Origin: Nannocystis punicea | GTDB taxonomy: Bacteria > Myxococcota_A > Polyangia > Nannocystales > Nannocystaceae | NCBI RefSeq assembly: GCF_026965555.1 | Contig: NZ_CP114040.1 | Span: 7,254,001-7,318,000, forward strand | DNA length: 64,000 bases | Reading direction: 5' to 3' | Program-made: the position numbers and the translations under genes | Shown: positions 33,286-42,376 of the stretch, in pieces | Position numbering within the stretch: position 1 is the stretch's first letter | How the letters are laid out: each line of letters starts with the position of its first letter | The notes under the pieces: model-generated | Told to the model about the DNA's origin: nothing | Database searches by the model: none | Seen by the model: the letters and a program-made list of their open reading frames with translations, nothing else

Positions 33286-33412
33286 GGCGGGGAAGTCGCC
33301 CTCCATCTCCCCCGCTTCAATTCCTTGCGCAGCCGGACGAGCTCGCCCCGCTCGTCCGTCGTCAGCGGTCCTCCCGGGCAGGGTTCTGCCCGCCTCGTCC
33401 AGTTCCTCGGCG
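33286..33412 (-). pseudogene. Remnant of an IS3-family transposase OrfA
   Basis: One minus-strand frame reads NWTRRAEPCPGGPLTTDERG then ELVRLRKELK, which matches the middle of IS3-type OrfA (typical: RRWVRQAE...LTTDERAEL..RLRKE). After a GGGGG run the sense moves to a second frame that reads EAGEMEGDFPA, the counterpart of the OrfA motif EMERDFLKKA. No helix-turn-helix N-terminus, OrfB or terminal inverted repeat is present. It is a short dead fragment. Confidence 0.6.
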
Positions 33413-33523
33413 CGCTCGGGCTCGCTTGGCCGCAGCACCGTCTCGATCCCCACCTTCGCCGTGGGAGCAACGGGGTGAGGGGCATCCTTGCGAGTCTACC
33501 CTGTCGGCGGTACTCTCGCGCAA

Positions 33524-34073
<550 letters not shown>

Positions 34074-34188
34074 CATCGGGCTTGTTCGCCCGAGTCGGCG
34101 CATCCGCGAGCAACTCGGGCCGCCTCCCTCCCCTGAAAGAAACAGGCTGACAGCCCCCCAGGGTGCGCGCAGGCTCGCGCTCGCGAGT

Positions 34189-34977
34189 TCACAGGACTTT
34201 TGGGACAGGTCGACGCGGCCTCCGCCTGCGAGCCCCGACGATCACGAGCAGCGCGAGGACCCCGTGCGGCCCCTCCGCGAGGCCGCAACCCGCACAGCCG
34301 GCCTTGTCGCCGCTGCCTCCGCCGCCCGTGTTGCTGCCCGCGCCGCCGCCCGTCGAGCTGCTCGTGCCGCTGCCCGTGGTCCCCGGCTGGCCACCGGTCG
34401 TCGGGGTCGCCTCGGTGCTGCCGTTGCTCGTGCTGGTGGTCGTACTGCTCGTGCTCCCGCTGGTCGTGCCACCGTTCGTGCTGCTCGTGCTCCCCGTGCT
34501 CGTGCTCCCCGTGCTCGTGCTCCCGCTGCTCGTGTCGCTGCCCGTGCTCCCGCCGCTCGTGCTACCGCTGCTCGTGCTGCCCGTGCTGCTGCCGGTGTCG
34601 CTCCCACCGGACGACGTCTCACCCGCCGGGAGGCACAGGTCGATGGTCTGGCAGGTCTCGCCGTCGCCGCGGCAGGTATCCTCGGGCGAGCACGCGCCGC
34701 CGTGGACGTGTTGTGGCTCTGGAAAACAATCGAGGACGCGGATGCACGCCTTCGCCGCCTGGCAGGTCGTGCCGTCGGGGCACTCGTCGTCGTTCGTACA
34801 GACCAGCGCGTAACACTCCGCGCCGCAATGGCCGGTGCCCCCCTCGCTGCCGGGCGGGCAGTCGTCCGGCGGCCGGCGAATGACATCGGCGCGCGCGGGG
34901 CCGGCGAGCAGCGCGAATGCGGCCGCGAGGGGCCAGACGAGGCGCACAGGGCGATACAGTTCCACGGTCTTCCTCAT
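34189..34977 (-). CDS. Secreted Cys-rich protein with Ser/Thr/Gly stalk and MYXO-CTERM tail (262 aa)
   Basis: Signal peptide (LVWPLAAAFALLAGPARA, cleaved near residue 30) followed by a Cys-rich module of about 85 residues with ten Cys (for instance CGAECYALVCTNDDECPDG). A repetitive Ser/Thr/Gly stalk of about 110 residues (SGSTSTGSTSTGST-type) leads to the C-terminal sorting signal: CAGC, a hydrophobic segment (GVLALLVIVG) and a basic end (ARRRRPRR). This is the MYXO-CTERM architecture recognised by myxosortase, an established exosortase-like system, so the protein is expected to be trimmed and anchored to the outer surface. The DNA of the stalk is low-complexity with GTGCTC-type repeats and likely varies by slippage. 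Confidence 0.85.
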   Translation of the reverse strand: MRKTVELYRPVRLVWPLAAAFALLAGPARADVIRRPPDDCPPGSEGGTGHCGAECYALVCTNDDECPDGTTCQAAKACIRVLDCFPEPQHVHGGACSPEDTCRGDGETCQTIDLCLPAGETSSGGSDTGSSTGSTSSGSTSGGSTGSDTSSGSTSTGSTSTGSTSSTNGGTTSGSTSSTTTSTSNGSTEATPTTGGQPGTTGSGTSSSTGGGAGSNTGGGGSGDKAGCAGCGLAEGPHGVLALLVIVGARRRRPRRPVPKVL

Positions 34978-35003
34978 CGTCACGGTATCATCCGCCGATC
35001 GTG

Positions 35004-35570
35004 ATGGACAGCCACCACCTCGCCGCGCTGCTGCTCGTGGCCGGCCTCGCGTGCGAGCCTCCGGCGCGGCCCTGTCCGGCGGGTACCGTCGCCCACGCCG
35101 AGCGCGCGCGTTCGCTGGTCGCCGCGGTCCGCGGATCGCGCGTCGAACCCGCGCTCGCTGGCGCGAGCCCGACGATCTGCTTCGGCGGCCATGCGCGCGG
35201 CACCGTGCGCCCAGACGGCGTCGTCGTGCTGGCGGACTCGCTCGACGACGCCGCCGCCACCGCCCGACTGGCGCACCAGTGGATGCACGTCGCCGACGGG
35301 CTGCACCACTTCCCCGCCTCCGACGTGCCGTGCGATCGTCAGCTCGCGGCGGCGCTGGCCGCCGAGGCGCGGGCGATCGTCGCCGAGATCGAGGTGTGCG
35401 ACGAGCTCGCGTGCCCCGCGGCGCCCTTCACGTTCGCCGCCGAGGTGCGGGTCGCCGCGCCTGCCGAGCGTGCGGGCCTCGTCCTCGCGCGCTTACAGGC
35501 CGAACCCGAGGCCGACGGCCTCGCCGTGCTGGTCCGCGACTATCGCACGCGCTGCCCCGGCGGAAGTTGA
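35004..35570 (+). CDS. Small lipoprotein (188 aa), myxobacterial type
   Basis: Signal HLAALLLVAGLAC ends in a good lipobox; start ATG (a GTG one codon earlier is possible). The mature protein has five to six Cys and a pattern HQWMHVADGLHHFP followed by DVPCDRQLAAALAAEARAIV that recurs in myxobacterial lipoproteins (recollection). His-rich stretches could coordinate metal, but HEXXH is absent. It is transcribed divergently from the MYXO-CTERM gene with only 26 bp between the two starts, so they share a compact promoter region. Confidence 0.65.
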   Translation: MDSHHLAALLLVAGLACEPPARPCPAGTVAHAERARSLVAAVRGSRVEPALAGASPTICFGGHARGTVRPDGVVVLADSLDDAAATARLAHQWMHVADGLHHFPASDVPCDRQLAAALAAEARAIVAEIEVCDELACPAAPFTFAAEVRVAAPAERAGLVLARLQAEPEADGLAVLVRDYRTRCPGGS

Positions 35571-35734
35571 ACATTCGCGCTCGGCACCTGCGCCACCCAG
35601 TACAGCGAGATGATCGCGAACTCGGGCCCCAGCGACCAGGCGCAGCGGGTGAGGGAGAGAGGAAAGCATGGCCCTGGCGGTGCATGGCGCGCGACCGTTG
35701 CACGCGACGACGAACTTCCTCTACTGTCGCTGCC

Positions 35735-36343
35735 ATGACGACCAGGTTGAAGACGCGCAAGGGGACCGAAGCCGATCTCGAGCGCATCAAGAACGAAGAC
35801 ATCGCCGACTGCGTGGACGAGGACGAGCTCCGCGTCGTCGAGGGTCCGGCCACCCTCGAAGGCTCGTACGATCCGTCCGGCAAGACCGTGCTGGTGCTCG
35901 GCGATCTGACCGTGAACGGCAACGTGAACATCGAAGAGACGGCGACGCTCGTCATTACCGGCACGTTGCGCTGCAGGAATCTGTACCTCGAAGGCAACCT
36001 CGAGGTTCAAGGTGCCACCGAGGTCGCGGAGACCATCTTCGGTTACTACGAGGGCGGCACCAGCGATCTGCGCGGCACGGTCACGACCAGGGTGCTCTTG
36101 ATCGGCAATCACGATCTCGTCGTCAAGAAGAGCAAGCTCACCGCCCAGCATCGCTTCGAGTTCGACAACTTCCAGAAGCCGAAGCCGAAGAAGCTGCCCG
36201 AAGCCACCGTCCGCGAGGTCCTCTCCGACGACGCTTTCCGCCACCTCTCCGATCTGCTCGGCTTCACCGAGGACAAGAGCCCGGACATCGCGAAGGCGCA
36301 GCGACTGCTCTCCAGGCAAGGCTTCCTGCGCGCCGCGGGCTGA
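35735..36343 (+). CDS. Bactofilin-like beta-helix protein (202 aa)
   Basis: The core repeats GKTVLVLGDLTVNGNVNIEE, TLVITGTLRCRNLYLEGNLEV, GATEVAETIFGYYEGG and TTRVLLIGNHDLVVKK describe a right-handed beta-helix of polymer-forming (bactofilin-type) proteins, which assemble into filaments in the bacterial cytoskeleton. The flanking N-terminal 35 residues (charged helix) and the C-terminal 70 residues (PKPKPKKLPEATVREVLSDD) are not part of the classical bactofilin core. No signal peptide. The gene stands alone with a strong bidirectional hairpin between it and the next, convergent gene. A cytoskeletal role is inference from the fold. Confidence 0.6.
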   Translation: MTTRLKTRKGTEADLERIKNEDIADCVDEDELRVVEGPATLEGSYDPSGKTVLVLGDLTVNGNVNIEETATLVITGTLRCRNLYLEGNLEVQGATEVAETIFGYYEGGTSDLRGTVTTRVLLIGNHDLVVKKSKLTAQHRFEFDNFQKPKPKKLPEATVREVLSDDAFRHLSDLLGFTEDKSPDIAKAQRLLSRQGFLRAAG

Positions 36344-36426
36344 GCCCGGCAGCGGCGTCGAGGCGTCACACCTCGTCCGGCGTGGCCCACTGCGTATTGG
36401 GGCCCGATGCCGGCGATCTGCGCCCC

Positions 36427-36467
36427 GTCGGGGCCGAGCGGTCGCTTGCGATCCGCTCGGCCCCGAC
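36427..36467. terminator. Strong bidirectional hairpin (15-bp perfect stem) between convergent genes
   Basis: GTCGGGGCCGAGCGG and its reverse complement flank an 11-base loop. It lies 83 bases after the bactofilin-like gene stop and 97 bases before the end of the convergent EGF-FG-GAP gene. No T-run is visible. Confidence 0.6.
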
Positions 36468-36563
36468 GTCGCTCGAGTCAACGTCACGGATCCGGCCCGC
36501 CATGCCGAACCGCGGCTCGCGAGCCGCGTCCCGAGCGCGATCCGCTCGCCCGTCCGTGGGCGA

Positions 36564-38522
36564 TCACAGGCCGTTGGGGATCACGGTGAGCGTCGCGGAG
36601 CCCTTGTTGGTCAGGATGAGGTCGTCGTAGCCGTCGACGTTCAGGTCGGCGACGGCGATGGCGTTGAGGCCGGGCGAGACGCCGGTGGCGACGAGGGGGG
36701 CCGCGGTAAATTTGCCGGTGCCGGTGCCGGTCATGGGGAAGACTCCGCCGGCGGCCGTGGTGTACAGGATGTAGGCGTCGAGCTTGCCGTCGCCGTTGAA
36801 GTCGCTGGCCACGACCCCCAGCGCCGAGTTGGAGACCGGGTTCGCGCCGGTGGCGGTTTCCACGCCGCTCGCGAAGGTGCCGTCGCCGTTCCCCTTGAAG
36901 AAGAACAGGTAGGCGCCGGCGGCACCGTTGGCGAGGATGTCGAGCTTACCGTCGCCGTCGCCGTCGCCGAAGGCGAGGCCCGCGGTCTGGCCGTTTTTGG
37001 CGTTGGTGTAGCCGACCGGGGCAGCGAACGTGCCATCGCCTTGATTGACGAGGATCGACAGGCGCGCCGAGCTGGGGCTGGTCACCACGAGGTCGACGTC
37101 GGTGTCGCCGTCGACGTCGCGGCAGGCGATCGTCGACTGCACGCCGCCGGTCGCCAGGATGCCGATGAGTACGGGCGGGTCGAAGGTGCCGGTGCCGGTG
37201 CCGGGGATCACGCTCACCTGGTTCGAGGTCACGCTGGTGGTGGCGATGTCGATCGCGCCGTCCTTGTCGAAGTCGCCGGCGCAGAGGTGGACGGAGCCCG
37301 GGGCGCCGGTGGTGAACGGCGCCGGCGCTCCGAAGGTGCCGGGCATGTCCGGGCCGAGGTTGCGGTAGACGCTGAGGTTACCGTGGGTGGCGGGCAGGTT
37401 GGTCTGGCCGTCGACGGTGACTGCGTCGAGCCAGCCGTCGCCGTCGACGTCCGCCGCGACGACCGCGTTGCTCGACAGCGGCGCGCCGGGGTAGTGGACC
37501 TCCGCCTGCACTGTGGCGTCGCCGTTGCCGCGAAACACGGAGAGCGAGCCGGAGGGGGTCATCGCCGAGCCGGACTCGGCGTTGGCGACCAGGATGTCGA
37601 GCTTGCCGTCCTTGTCGATGTCGGCGACCGCGGGGGCCAGCGGGGTGTGCGTCGCGGCCACGTCGATCGGCACGCCGGGGACCTGGCCGTCCGGCGGCGG
37701 CTCACAGGCGGCGTTGGTGCAGATGTCGTTGTCCGTGCACGCGTTGCCGCAGGCGTTGCAGTGGTCGGCGCTGCTCTGGAGGTTGACCTCGCAGCCGTCG
37801 ACCGGGTCCGCATTGCAGTCGGCGAGGGTGCCGGTGCAGGCGTCGCAGTTTTCGCCCGTGTAGGTGGGGGCGCACTCGCAGGTGTAGCCATTGATCGCGT
37901 CGGTGCAGACGCCGCCGTTCTGGCAGGGGTTCGGGGTGCAGTCGTCGATGTCGGTCTCGCAGGTCGGTCCGGTGAATCCAGGGGCGCACTCGCAGGTGAA
38001 TCCGTCGACGGCGTCGGTGCAGGCGCCGCCGTTCTGGCAGGGCTCCGGGGCGCAGTCGTCGAAGTCGGTCTCGCAGTTCGGTCCGGTGAATCCGGGGGCG
38101 CACTCGCAGGTGTAACTGTCGACGCCTTCGATGCAGGCGCCGTCGTTGAGGCAGGGGTTCGGAGTGCAGACGTCGGTGCCGGTCTCGCTGGTGTCGTTCG
38201 AGTCCGTGACCATGGTCGTGCCGGTCGTCCCTGTCGTCGGGTCCACGGGCATGGTCGTGCTGGTGCTTTCACTCGAAGATGTGTCGTCGCTGCTGGACGT
38301 CGTCGGGCCGTCGCAGCCAGCGGTGCTGCAGGTGCTCGAGTCCGGTGCCGTGGATGAACCATCGGAGGTCTGCACGTCACCGGTGGTGGTCGTCGTGGCC
38401 CCCGTTTCGGTCTCGGTCAGAGAAGTGGCAGGGGTGTCGGCTCCGCAGGCCGCAGACCACAGGCCGAGCAGGAGGAGCAGGTGTTTGTCGAAGGCACGGC
38501 TTTTCGCTTCAATGCGACGCAT
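36564..38522 (-). CDS. EGF-like plus FG-GAP surface lipoprotein (652 aa)
   Basis: Signal HLLLLLGLWSAACGAD has the lipobox. A Thr/Ser-rich linker of about 85 residues follows. Then three EGF-like modules, each with six Cys: CTPNPCLNDGACIEGVDSYT..., CAPEPCQNGGACTDAVDGF..., CTPNPCQNGGVCTDAINGY..., and a short Cys cluster. The C-terminal 350 residues are FG-GAP/VCBS repeats (DIDKDGKLDI, DVDGDGWLDA, DFDKDGAIDI, DGDGDGKLDI, DFNGDGKLDA, DLNVDGYDDL). EGF modules are otherwise characteristic of eukaryotic extracellular proteins; in bacteria they are known in a few lineages, including large-genome myxobacteria. A role in adhesion or prey or fruiting contact is likely but inferred. The start ATG removes a short extension. 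Confidence 0.88.
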   Translation of the reverse strand: MRRIEAKSRAFDKHLLLLLGLWSAACGADTPATSLTETETGATTTTTGDVQTSDGSSTAPDSSTCSTAGCDGPTTSSSDDTSSSESTSTTMPVDPTTGTTGTTMVTDSNDTSETGTDVCTPNPCLNDGACIEGVDSYTCECAPGFTGPNCETDFDDCAPEPCQNGGACTDAVDGFTCECAPGFTGPTCETDIDDCTPNPCQNGGVCTDAINGYTCECAPTYTGENCDACTGTLADCNADPVDGCEVNLQSSADHCNACGNACTDNDICTNAACEPPPDGQVPGVPIDVAATHTPLAPAVADIDKDGKLDILVANAESGSAMTPSGSLSVFRGNGDATVQAEVHYPGAPLSSNAVVAADVDGDGWLDAVTVDGQTNLPATHGNLSVYRNLGPDMPGTFGAPAPFTTGAPGSVHLCAGDFDKDGAIDIATTSVTSNQVSVIPGTGTGTFDPPVLIGILATGGVQSTIACRDVDGDTDVDLVVTSPSSARLSILVNQGDGTFAAPVGYTNAKNGQTAGLAFGDGDGDGKLDILANGAAGAYLFFFKGNGDGTFASGVETATGANPVSNSALGVVASDFNGDGKLDAYILYTTAAGGVFPMTGTGTGKFTAAPLVATGVSPGLNAIAVADLNVDGYDDLILTNKGSATLTVIPNGL

Positions 38523-38652
38523 GAGCTCGACAGGGTCACACCGGCGGTCTGCGGAGGATACGGGCAATCCCGCGCGACCGACGGAGTGAGGCCCCGACGG
38601 GCCGGCCGTCCGTCCGGCTCGGGTCCCTCACACGGACGACACGCGCGAGCAG

Positions 38653-39096
38653 ATGCTCACCCAGCGCAATATGCACAAGGGTCGGCTGCAGGACTCGCCC
38701 AGGAAGGAATTCGGGGCAGTGCCGATCGCACCGGTGCTGATGCGGGCTCTGCGCGGGCTCTACGCTGAGTCGGATTCGCGGTGCCGCGTCGTCCTCTCGC
38801 GGTTCCGGGCCGATCGCTGGACGCACTGCAACGAGACCACGCTCGCCACCCGCGTCCAGGCGATCCAGCGACAGGCGGGGGTTGCGCCCAAGGCGCCCCT
38901 CCATGCACCGCACACGGCGCTTACACTGGCCGCGTGCGCTGGCGTTCCGCCGCTGGCGTTGCAGAAACTCGCGCGTCACTCCAGGCTGGAGACGACCATG
39001 CGCTCATACGTCCACATCCAGGACGTGGAAATGGCCGCGCTCGCCGTGGCTGCACTCGACCCCTCGCCCGCCGGCTCGCTTGAGCTGGCGACGTAG
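38653..39096 (+). pseudogene. Tyrosine recombinase (phage integrase-type) remnant
   Basis: A 147-codon open frame covers only the C-terminal half of the catalytic domain. The segment KGRLQDSPRKEFGAVPIAPVL corresponds to the beta-strand pair before the Lys loop. The helix LHAPHTALTLAACAG corresponds to the normal HxLRHTF motif, with the essential Arg missing (HAPH instead of HxLRH). The end (KLARHSRLETTMRSYVHI) keeps the His and nucleophile Tyr. No N-terminal half, first catalytic Arg or attachment site can be found. It starts just upstream of a YceI-like gene. The protein cannot be an active integrase. Confidence 0.75.
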
Positions 39097-39114
39097 GCCC
39101 GAGCGAGAATTCCC

Positions 39115-39669
39115 ATGAACACGCAGGACAAAGGCACGATCAAGGTCTTCACCTTCAAGGATGGTCTGCTCGCGCGGCTGGCCCACGACCTTCGGCTGTC
39201 GCTGGGCCGCTTCGAGATCCGGCGCGAGGGCACCGCGCTCAGCGGCCGCTTCTGGCCGGCCTCGCTGACGGTCGACGGCGTCGTCGGCAAGGACGGCCGG
39301 GTCGACCTCGAGGGCCTCGGCGCCGGCGACAAGGCCAAGATCCAGCGCAACATCACCGACGAGATCCTGCTGACCGCGCAGCACCCCGAGGTCACGTTCT
39401 CCGGCGCGCTGACCCCGGGCGGCGTGCTGGATGGCCGATTGGCCATGGCCGGAAGGACAGCCCCGGTGCGCGCCCCGGTGCGGGTCGAGGGCGACCGCCT
39501 GCGCGCCGAGTTCACCCTCGTGCCCTCCCAGTGGGGGATCGCGCCCTACAAGGCGCTGGCCGGGGCGATCAAGCTGCAGGACCGCGTGGTCGTCGCCCTG
39601 GACCTGCCCGCCGATCCGAACGCCGGCGGCGAGACCACGCCCGACCCGTGCACCTGGACGGCCCCCTGA
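39115..39669 (+). CDS. YceI-like/lipocalin-fold protein (184 aa)
   Basis: The sequence follows the YceI family pattern, an extended eight-stranded barrel that binds polyisoprenoid-type lipids (established for E. coli YceI): KGTIKVFTFKDGLLARLAHD, GRFEIRREGTALSGRFWPAS, EVTFSGALTPGG, LRAEFTLVPSQWGIAPYKAL. In contrast to E. coli YceI there is no signal peptide, so it would be cytoplasmic unless exported otherwise. The stop at 39667-39669 is followed by CATG-type repeats. It converges with the blaR1-like gene. Confidence 0.8.
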   Translation: MNTQDKGTIKVFTFKDGLLARLAHDLRLSLGRFEIRREGTALSGRFWPASLTVDGVVGKDGRVDLEGLGAGDKAKIQRNITDEILLTAQHPEVTFSGALTPGGVLDGRLAMAGRTAPVRAPVRVEGDRLRAEFTLVPSQWGIAPYKALAGAIKLQDRVVVALDLPADPNAGGETTPDPCTWTAP

Positions 39670-39700
39670 GCGGGCCTTCGAGAGACACATACTTGAAAGG

Positions 39701-39733
39701 GCATGCCCTCTCGAGCATGCCCTCTCGAGCATG
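39701..39733. repeat. 14-bp direct repeat GCATGCCCTCTCGA, 2.4 copies
   Basis: Two full copies (39701-39714, 39715-39728) and the first five bases of a third. A GGGCATGCCC palindrome overlaps the first copy from 39699. It directly precedes the blaR1-like terminator and belongs to the CATG-rich islands. Confidence 0.9.
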
Positions 39734-39765
39734 AAAAAAGGGACATGCTCCTGGGAGCATGTCCC
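39734..39765 (-). terminator. Rho-independent terminator of the blaR1-like gene
   Basis: On the minus strand a 12-bp perfect stem (GGGACATGCTCC / GGAGCATGTCCC, two-base loop) is followed by TTTTTT, the classical intrinsic terminator, 26 bases after the stop of the blaR1-like gene. Confidence 0.85.
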
Positions 39766-39790
39766 TACGGACACCTGTGAAACTATCGCG

Positions 39791-41971
39791 TCACTGGGCG
39801 CGGGCCTTGCGGGCCGCCTCGCTGATCTTGCGCTGCTCCTCGGCGTCGATCACCCCGTCGGCCAGCGCCGCGTCGACCACCCCGCGGACCGCGGCAGCCG
39901 CGGCGCGGCCCGCCTCGGCCTTGTGACGGCCCTTCTCGGCGTGCCGCTCGGCCCGCTCACGCGCCCGCTCGGCCCGCTCGCGGTCCCGCTCGCTCCGCTC
40001 GCGCGCCCGGTCGGCCTGTTCGCGCACGCGGTCAGCCTGCTCCCGCACCCGGTCGGCGTGCTCCCGCGCCCGCTCCGCGCCGCGGAGCGAGGCCGCGACG
40101 CCGCGCTCGACGTCGGCCGCGATCTTGTCGAAGTCGATCCCCGCCAGCTCGCGCTCGATCTTCTCGTCGAGGCCCTCCAGCTCGCGCTCGACCTGGGCGG
40201 TGATCGCCTCGATCGCGTGCTCGTCGATCACCGGCACGTGGATCACGCGCGGGTGCACGGCCACGTTCGGGACCGCCATCGGCCGGACCATGACGTAATC
40301 GTCGTCGTCGTCGCAATCGTCGTCGTCGTCGTCGTCGTGATCGTGCGCCACCACCACCTTGTAGCTCGGCGGCGTCGGCGGGGTCGGAGGCGTCGGCGGC
40401 GTCGGCGGCGTCGGCGGCGTCACGTGCGACACGTGCGAGACCGGCACGTACACCGCGGCCGACGCCGGCACCGCGTAGAGCCCGCTCTTGGCCCGCAGCT
40501 TGGCCGCCTTGCGGGCGTGACGCTCGGCGCGACGCAGCAGCCGCTTCTGCTTGCGGGTCAGCCCCTGCGGCTGCTGCACGACGATGATGTCGTGACCGTG
40601 GCTCGCGTAGTGGTGCGGCCCGGTCACGGCCACCATCGGCGTCTCGGGCACGTGCACGAACGACAGGGTCGGCTGCGGCGCCGGCCCGTTGTCGGGCGAG
40701 GTCGGCCACTCCTGGGTCTCATGCGCCTCGGCCGCGATCGACAGCCCCGGCGCCCCGAAGGTCACCATCGCCAGCAGCGCCGCGCCCAGCGCGACCCGCC
40801 AGCGGCTGGCCCAGCGCCCGCGGTCGCGCAGCTGCACGTCGAGCAGGCGCTGCACCCGGCGCACCAGCTGCGAGGCGTGCCCCGCCATCGGGCTGGCGAA
40901 CGCCGACATGTCCCGATGACCAGGCCACGCCGCGACCTCCTCCAGGCAGCGCGCCAGGTGCACCTCCGAGCCGGTGTTGCGCACCGCCCAGTCGTCGCAC
41001 AGCTCCTCCGCCGCCTCCTGCATGCCCTTGCGGGCCACGCGGTTGAGCGGCTGGAAGAACAGCAGCGCCTCGATGAACGCCGCCAGCCGCTGCCACGCCG
41101 GATCGCGGCGCAGCACGTGGGCCAGCTCGTGGGCCAGCATCGCCTCCTGCTGCCGCGGCGCCAGCTCGCGCGCCAGCTCCGGCACCACGATCTCGCGGCC
41201 GGTCATGGCGATCGGCGAGCCGATGGCGTCCGACATGCTCAGGGCCACGCTCTCGCCCGGCAGCCGCGCCTGCGCCAGGAGCCGCGTCAGTCGCTCGCGC
41301 AGCGGCCCCGAGCCGAGCACCCGACGACCGCGGAGCCCGCGGCGCATGCGGGCGAGCGTCCCCCCGAGGCGACCCAGCGAGGCCGCGGCCCCGAACAGGA
41401 ACAGCCCCGCGAACGCCCACACCGCCGCGCTCACGCCTCCGACCGGACCCGCAGTCGCGATCTGCATCGGCGCAGGCGGGGTCGTCGGCGCACCCAGTGG
41501 CGTCGGCACGACCGCCCACGTCGGCCCGTCGACGAACACCGGCGGCGAGGCGAACACCGCCGTGACGTCGTCGTCGCTGACCACCACCACGTGCGACTCG
41601 CAGCCGACGCACGCGCGGGTGAACGGCAGCATCAGCGTCGCCGGCTCCTCCGCGAGCGGCGGCGGCGGCGGGGCGGGCAGCGCCGGCGCCACCTCGACCG
41701 GCGAGGTCGCGGCCACGGTCACCCGACCGAACATCGGCTCCACGCCGAGCCCGGTCTGCAGCGTCGCCGTGAACAGCCCGCCGACCAGCGACATCTTCCA
41801 CAGCAGGCTGCGGGTCAGCGCGTCGAGCGGCAGGAAGCGGCTGAACGCCCACACACCGCCGACCAGCACCGTGGAATGAACGAAGTAGGTGCCGAGCCAG
41901 CTCACGGTGGTGTGAGCGGCAGGCGCCGCGAGACCGGCGAGGCCGGCAGGATCGATCGCAAGATCAAGCAT
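39791..41971 (-). CDS. BlaR1/MecR1-type membrane metalloprotease with unusual C-terminal stalk (726 aa)
   Basis: Membrane-bound zinc protease of peptidase family M56. Residues 281-285 are HELAH (zinc site), and EELCDDWAV (322-330) supplies the family's acidic third ligand. Several hydrophobic segments (about 24-44, 55-72, 182-200 and 393-410) give the multi-pass anchor. Typical BlaR1 ends in a penicillin-binding sensor domain; this protein instead has a basic helix (467-500), a Pro-Thr spring of about five TPP units (518-535), an Asp tract HDHDDDDDDDCDDDDD (543-558), a long charged stalk rich in RERAERxRE (630-690) and a short end ALADGVIDAEEQRK. The sensed signal is therefore not a beta-lactam; metal is one possibility. 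Its start overlaps the blaI-like gene by eight bases. Terminator seen. Confidence 0.85.
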   Translation of the reverse strand: MLDLAIDPAGLAGLAAPAAHTTVSWLGTYFVHSTVLVGGVWAFSRFLPLDALTRSLLWKMSLVGGLFTATLQTGLGVEPMFGRVTVAATSPVEVAPALPAPPPPPLAEEPATLMLPFTRACVGCESHVVVVSDDDVTAVFASPPVFVDGPTWAVVPTPLGAPTTPPAPMQIATAGPVGGVSAAVWAFAGLFLFGAAASLGRLGGTLARMRRGLRGRRVLGSGPLRERLTRLLAQARLPGESVALSMSDAIGSPIAMTGREIVVPELARELAPRQQEAMLAHELAHVLRRDPAWQRLAAFIEALLFFQPLNRVARKGMQEAAEELCDDWAVRNTGSEVHLARCLEEVAAWPGHRDMSAFASPMAGHASQLVRRVQRLLDVQLRDRGRWASRWRVALGAALLAMVTFGAPGLSIAAEAHETQEWPTSPDNGPAPQPTLSFVHVPETPMVAVTGPHHYASHGHDIIVVQQPQGLTRKQKRLLRRAERHARKAAKLRAKSGLYAVPASAAVYVPVSHVSHVTPPTPPTPPTPPTPPTPPSYKVVVAHDHDDDDDDDCDDDDDYVMVRPMAVPNVAVHPRVIHVPVIDEHAIEAITAQVERELEGLDEKIERELAGIDFDKIAADVERGVAASLRGAERAREHADRVREQADRVREQADRARERSERDRERAERARERAERHAEKGRHKAEAGRAAAAAVRGVVDAALADGVIDAEEQRKISEAARKARAQ

Positions 41972-42365
41972 CGTCGTGTTCCTCAGCTCCGCCGGATCGT
42001 TCGGCCAATAGTTGTTGCAGGCGCGCGATGTCGTCCGGATCGACGTCGCGGCCCTCGACGAGGTGGCTGACCAGCGCCGACACGTCCCCGCCGAAGAAGT
42101 AATCGGTCACCCGACTCAGCATCGAGCGCCTCACGTCCACCTCGCGCACGAGCGCCCGGTAGATGAATTGCCGGCCCTCGGTGCGGTGGGTGATCGTCCC
42201 CTTCTTCTCCAGACGCGACAGCATCGTCGACACCGTCGTCGGCGCGAGCCCCCGATCCTGTTCGACCAGGACGGTGTGCACCTCGAGCGCCGTCGCCTCC
42301 TCGCGGTCCCACAAGATCCGCAGCAGGCCGAGCTGCAGATCGCTGAGCTGGAGTTCCTCACCCAT
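41964..42365 (-). CDS. BlaI/MecI/CopY-type repressor (133 aa)
   Basis: Winged helix DNA-binding domain with LQLGLLRILWDREEATALEV and TVSTMLSRLEKKGTITHRTE, followed by the C-terminal dimerisation helices (SRVTDYFFGGDVSALVSHLV). Family members repress the operon that contains a BlaR1-type protease and are inactivated by proteolysis. An operator of the right type (TACTACA-N2-TGTAGTA) lies just upstream, so autoregulation is very likely. The ATG is preferred; a TTG three codons upstream is possible. With the operator only 15 bases before the ATG, the transcript is nearly leaderless. The downstream blaR1-like gene overlaps the end. Confidence 0.92.
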   Translation of the reverse strand: MGEELQLSDLQLGLLRILWDREEATALEVHTVLVEQDRGLAPTTVSTMLSRLEKKGTITHRTEGRQFIYRALVREVDVRRSMLSRVTDYFFGGDVSALVSHLVEGRDVDPDDIARLQQLLAERSGGAEEHDDA

Positions 42366-42376
42366 GAACGACAAGC

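Noticed and set aside
38653..39096. Active phage integrase
   Set aside because: The conserved RHTF arginine is missing, the N-terminal half is absent, and no attachment repeats are seen.
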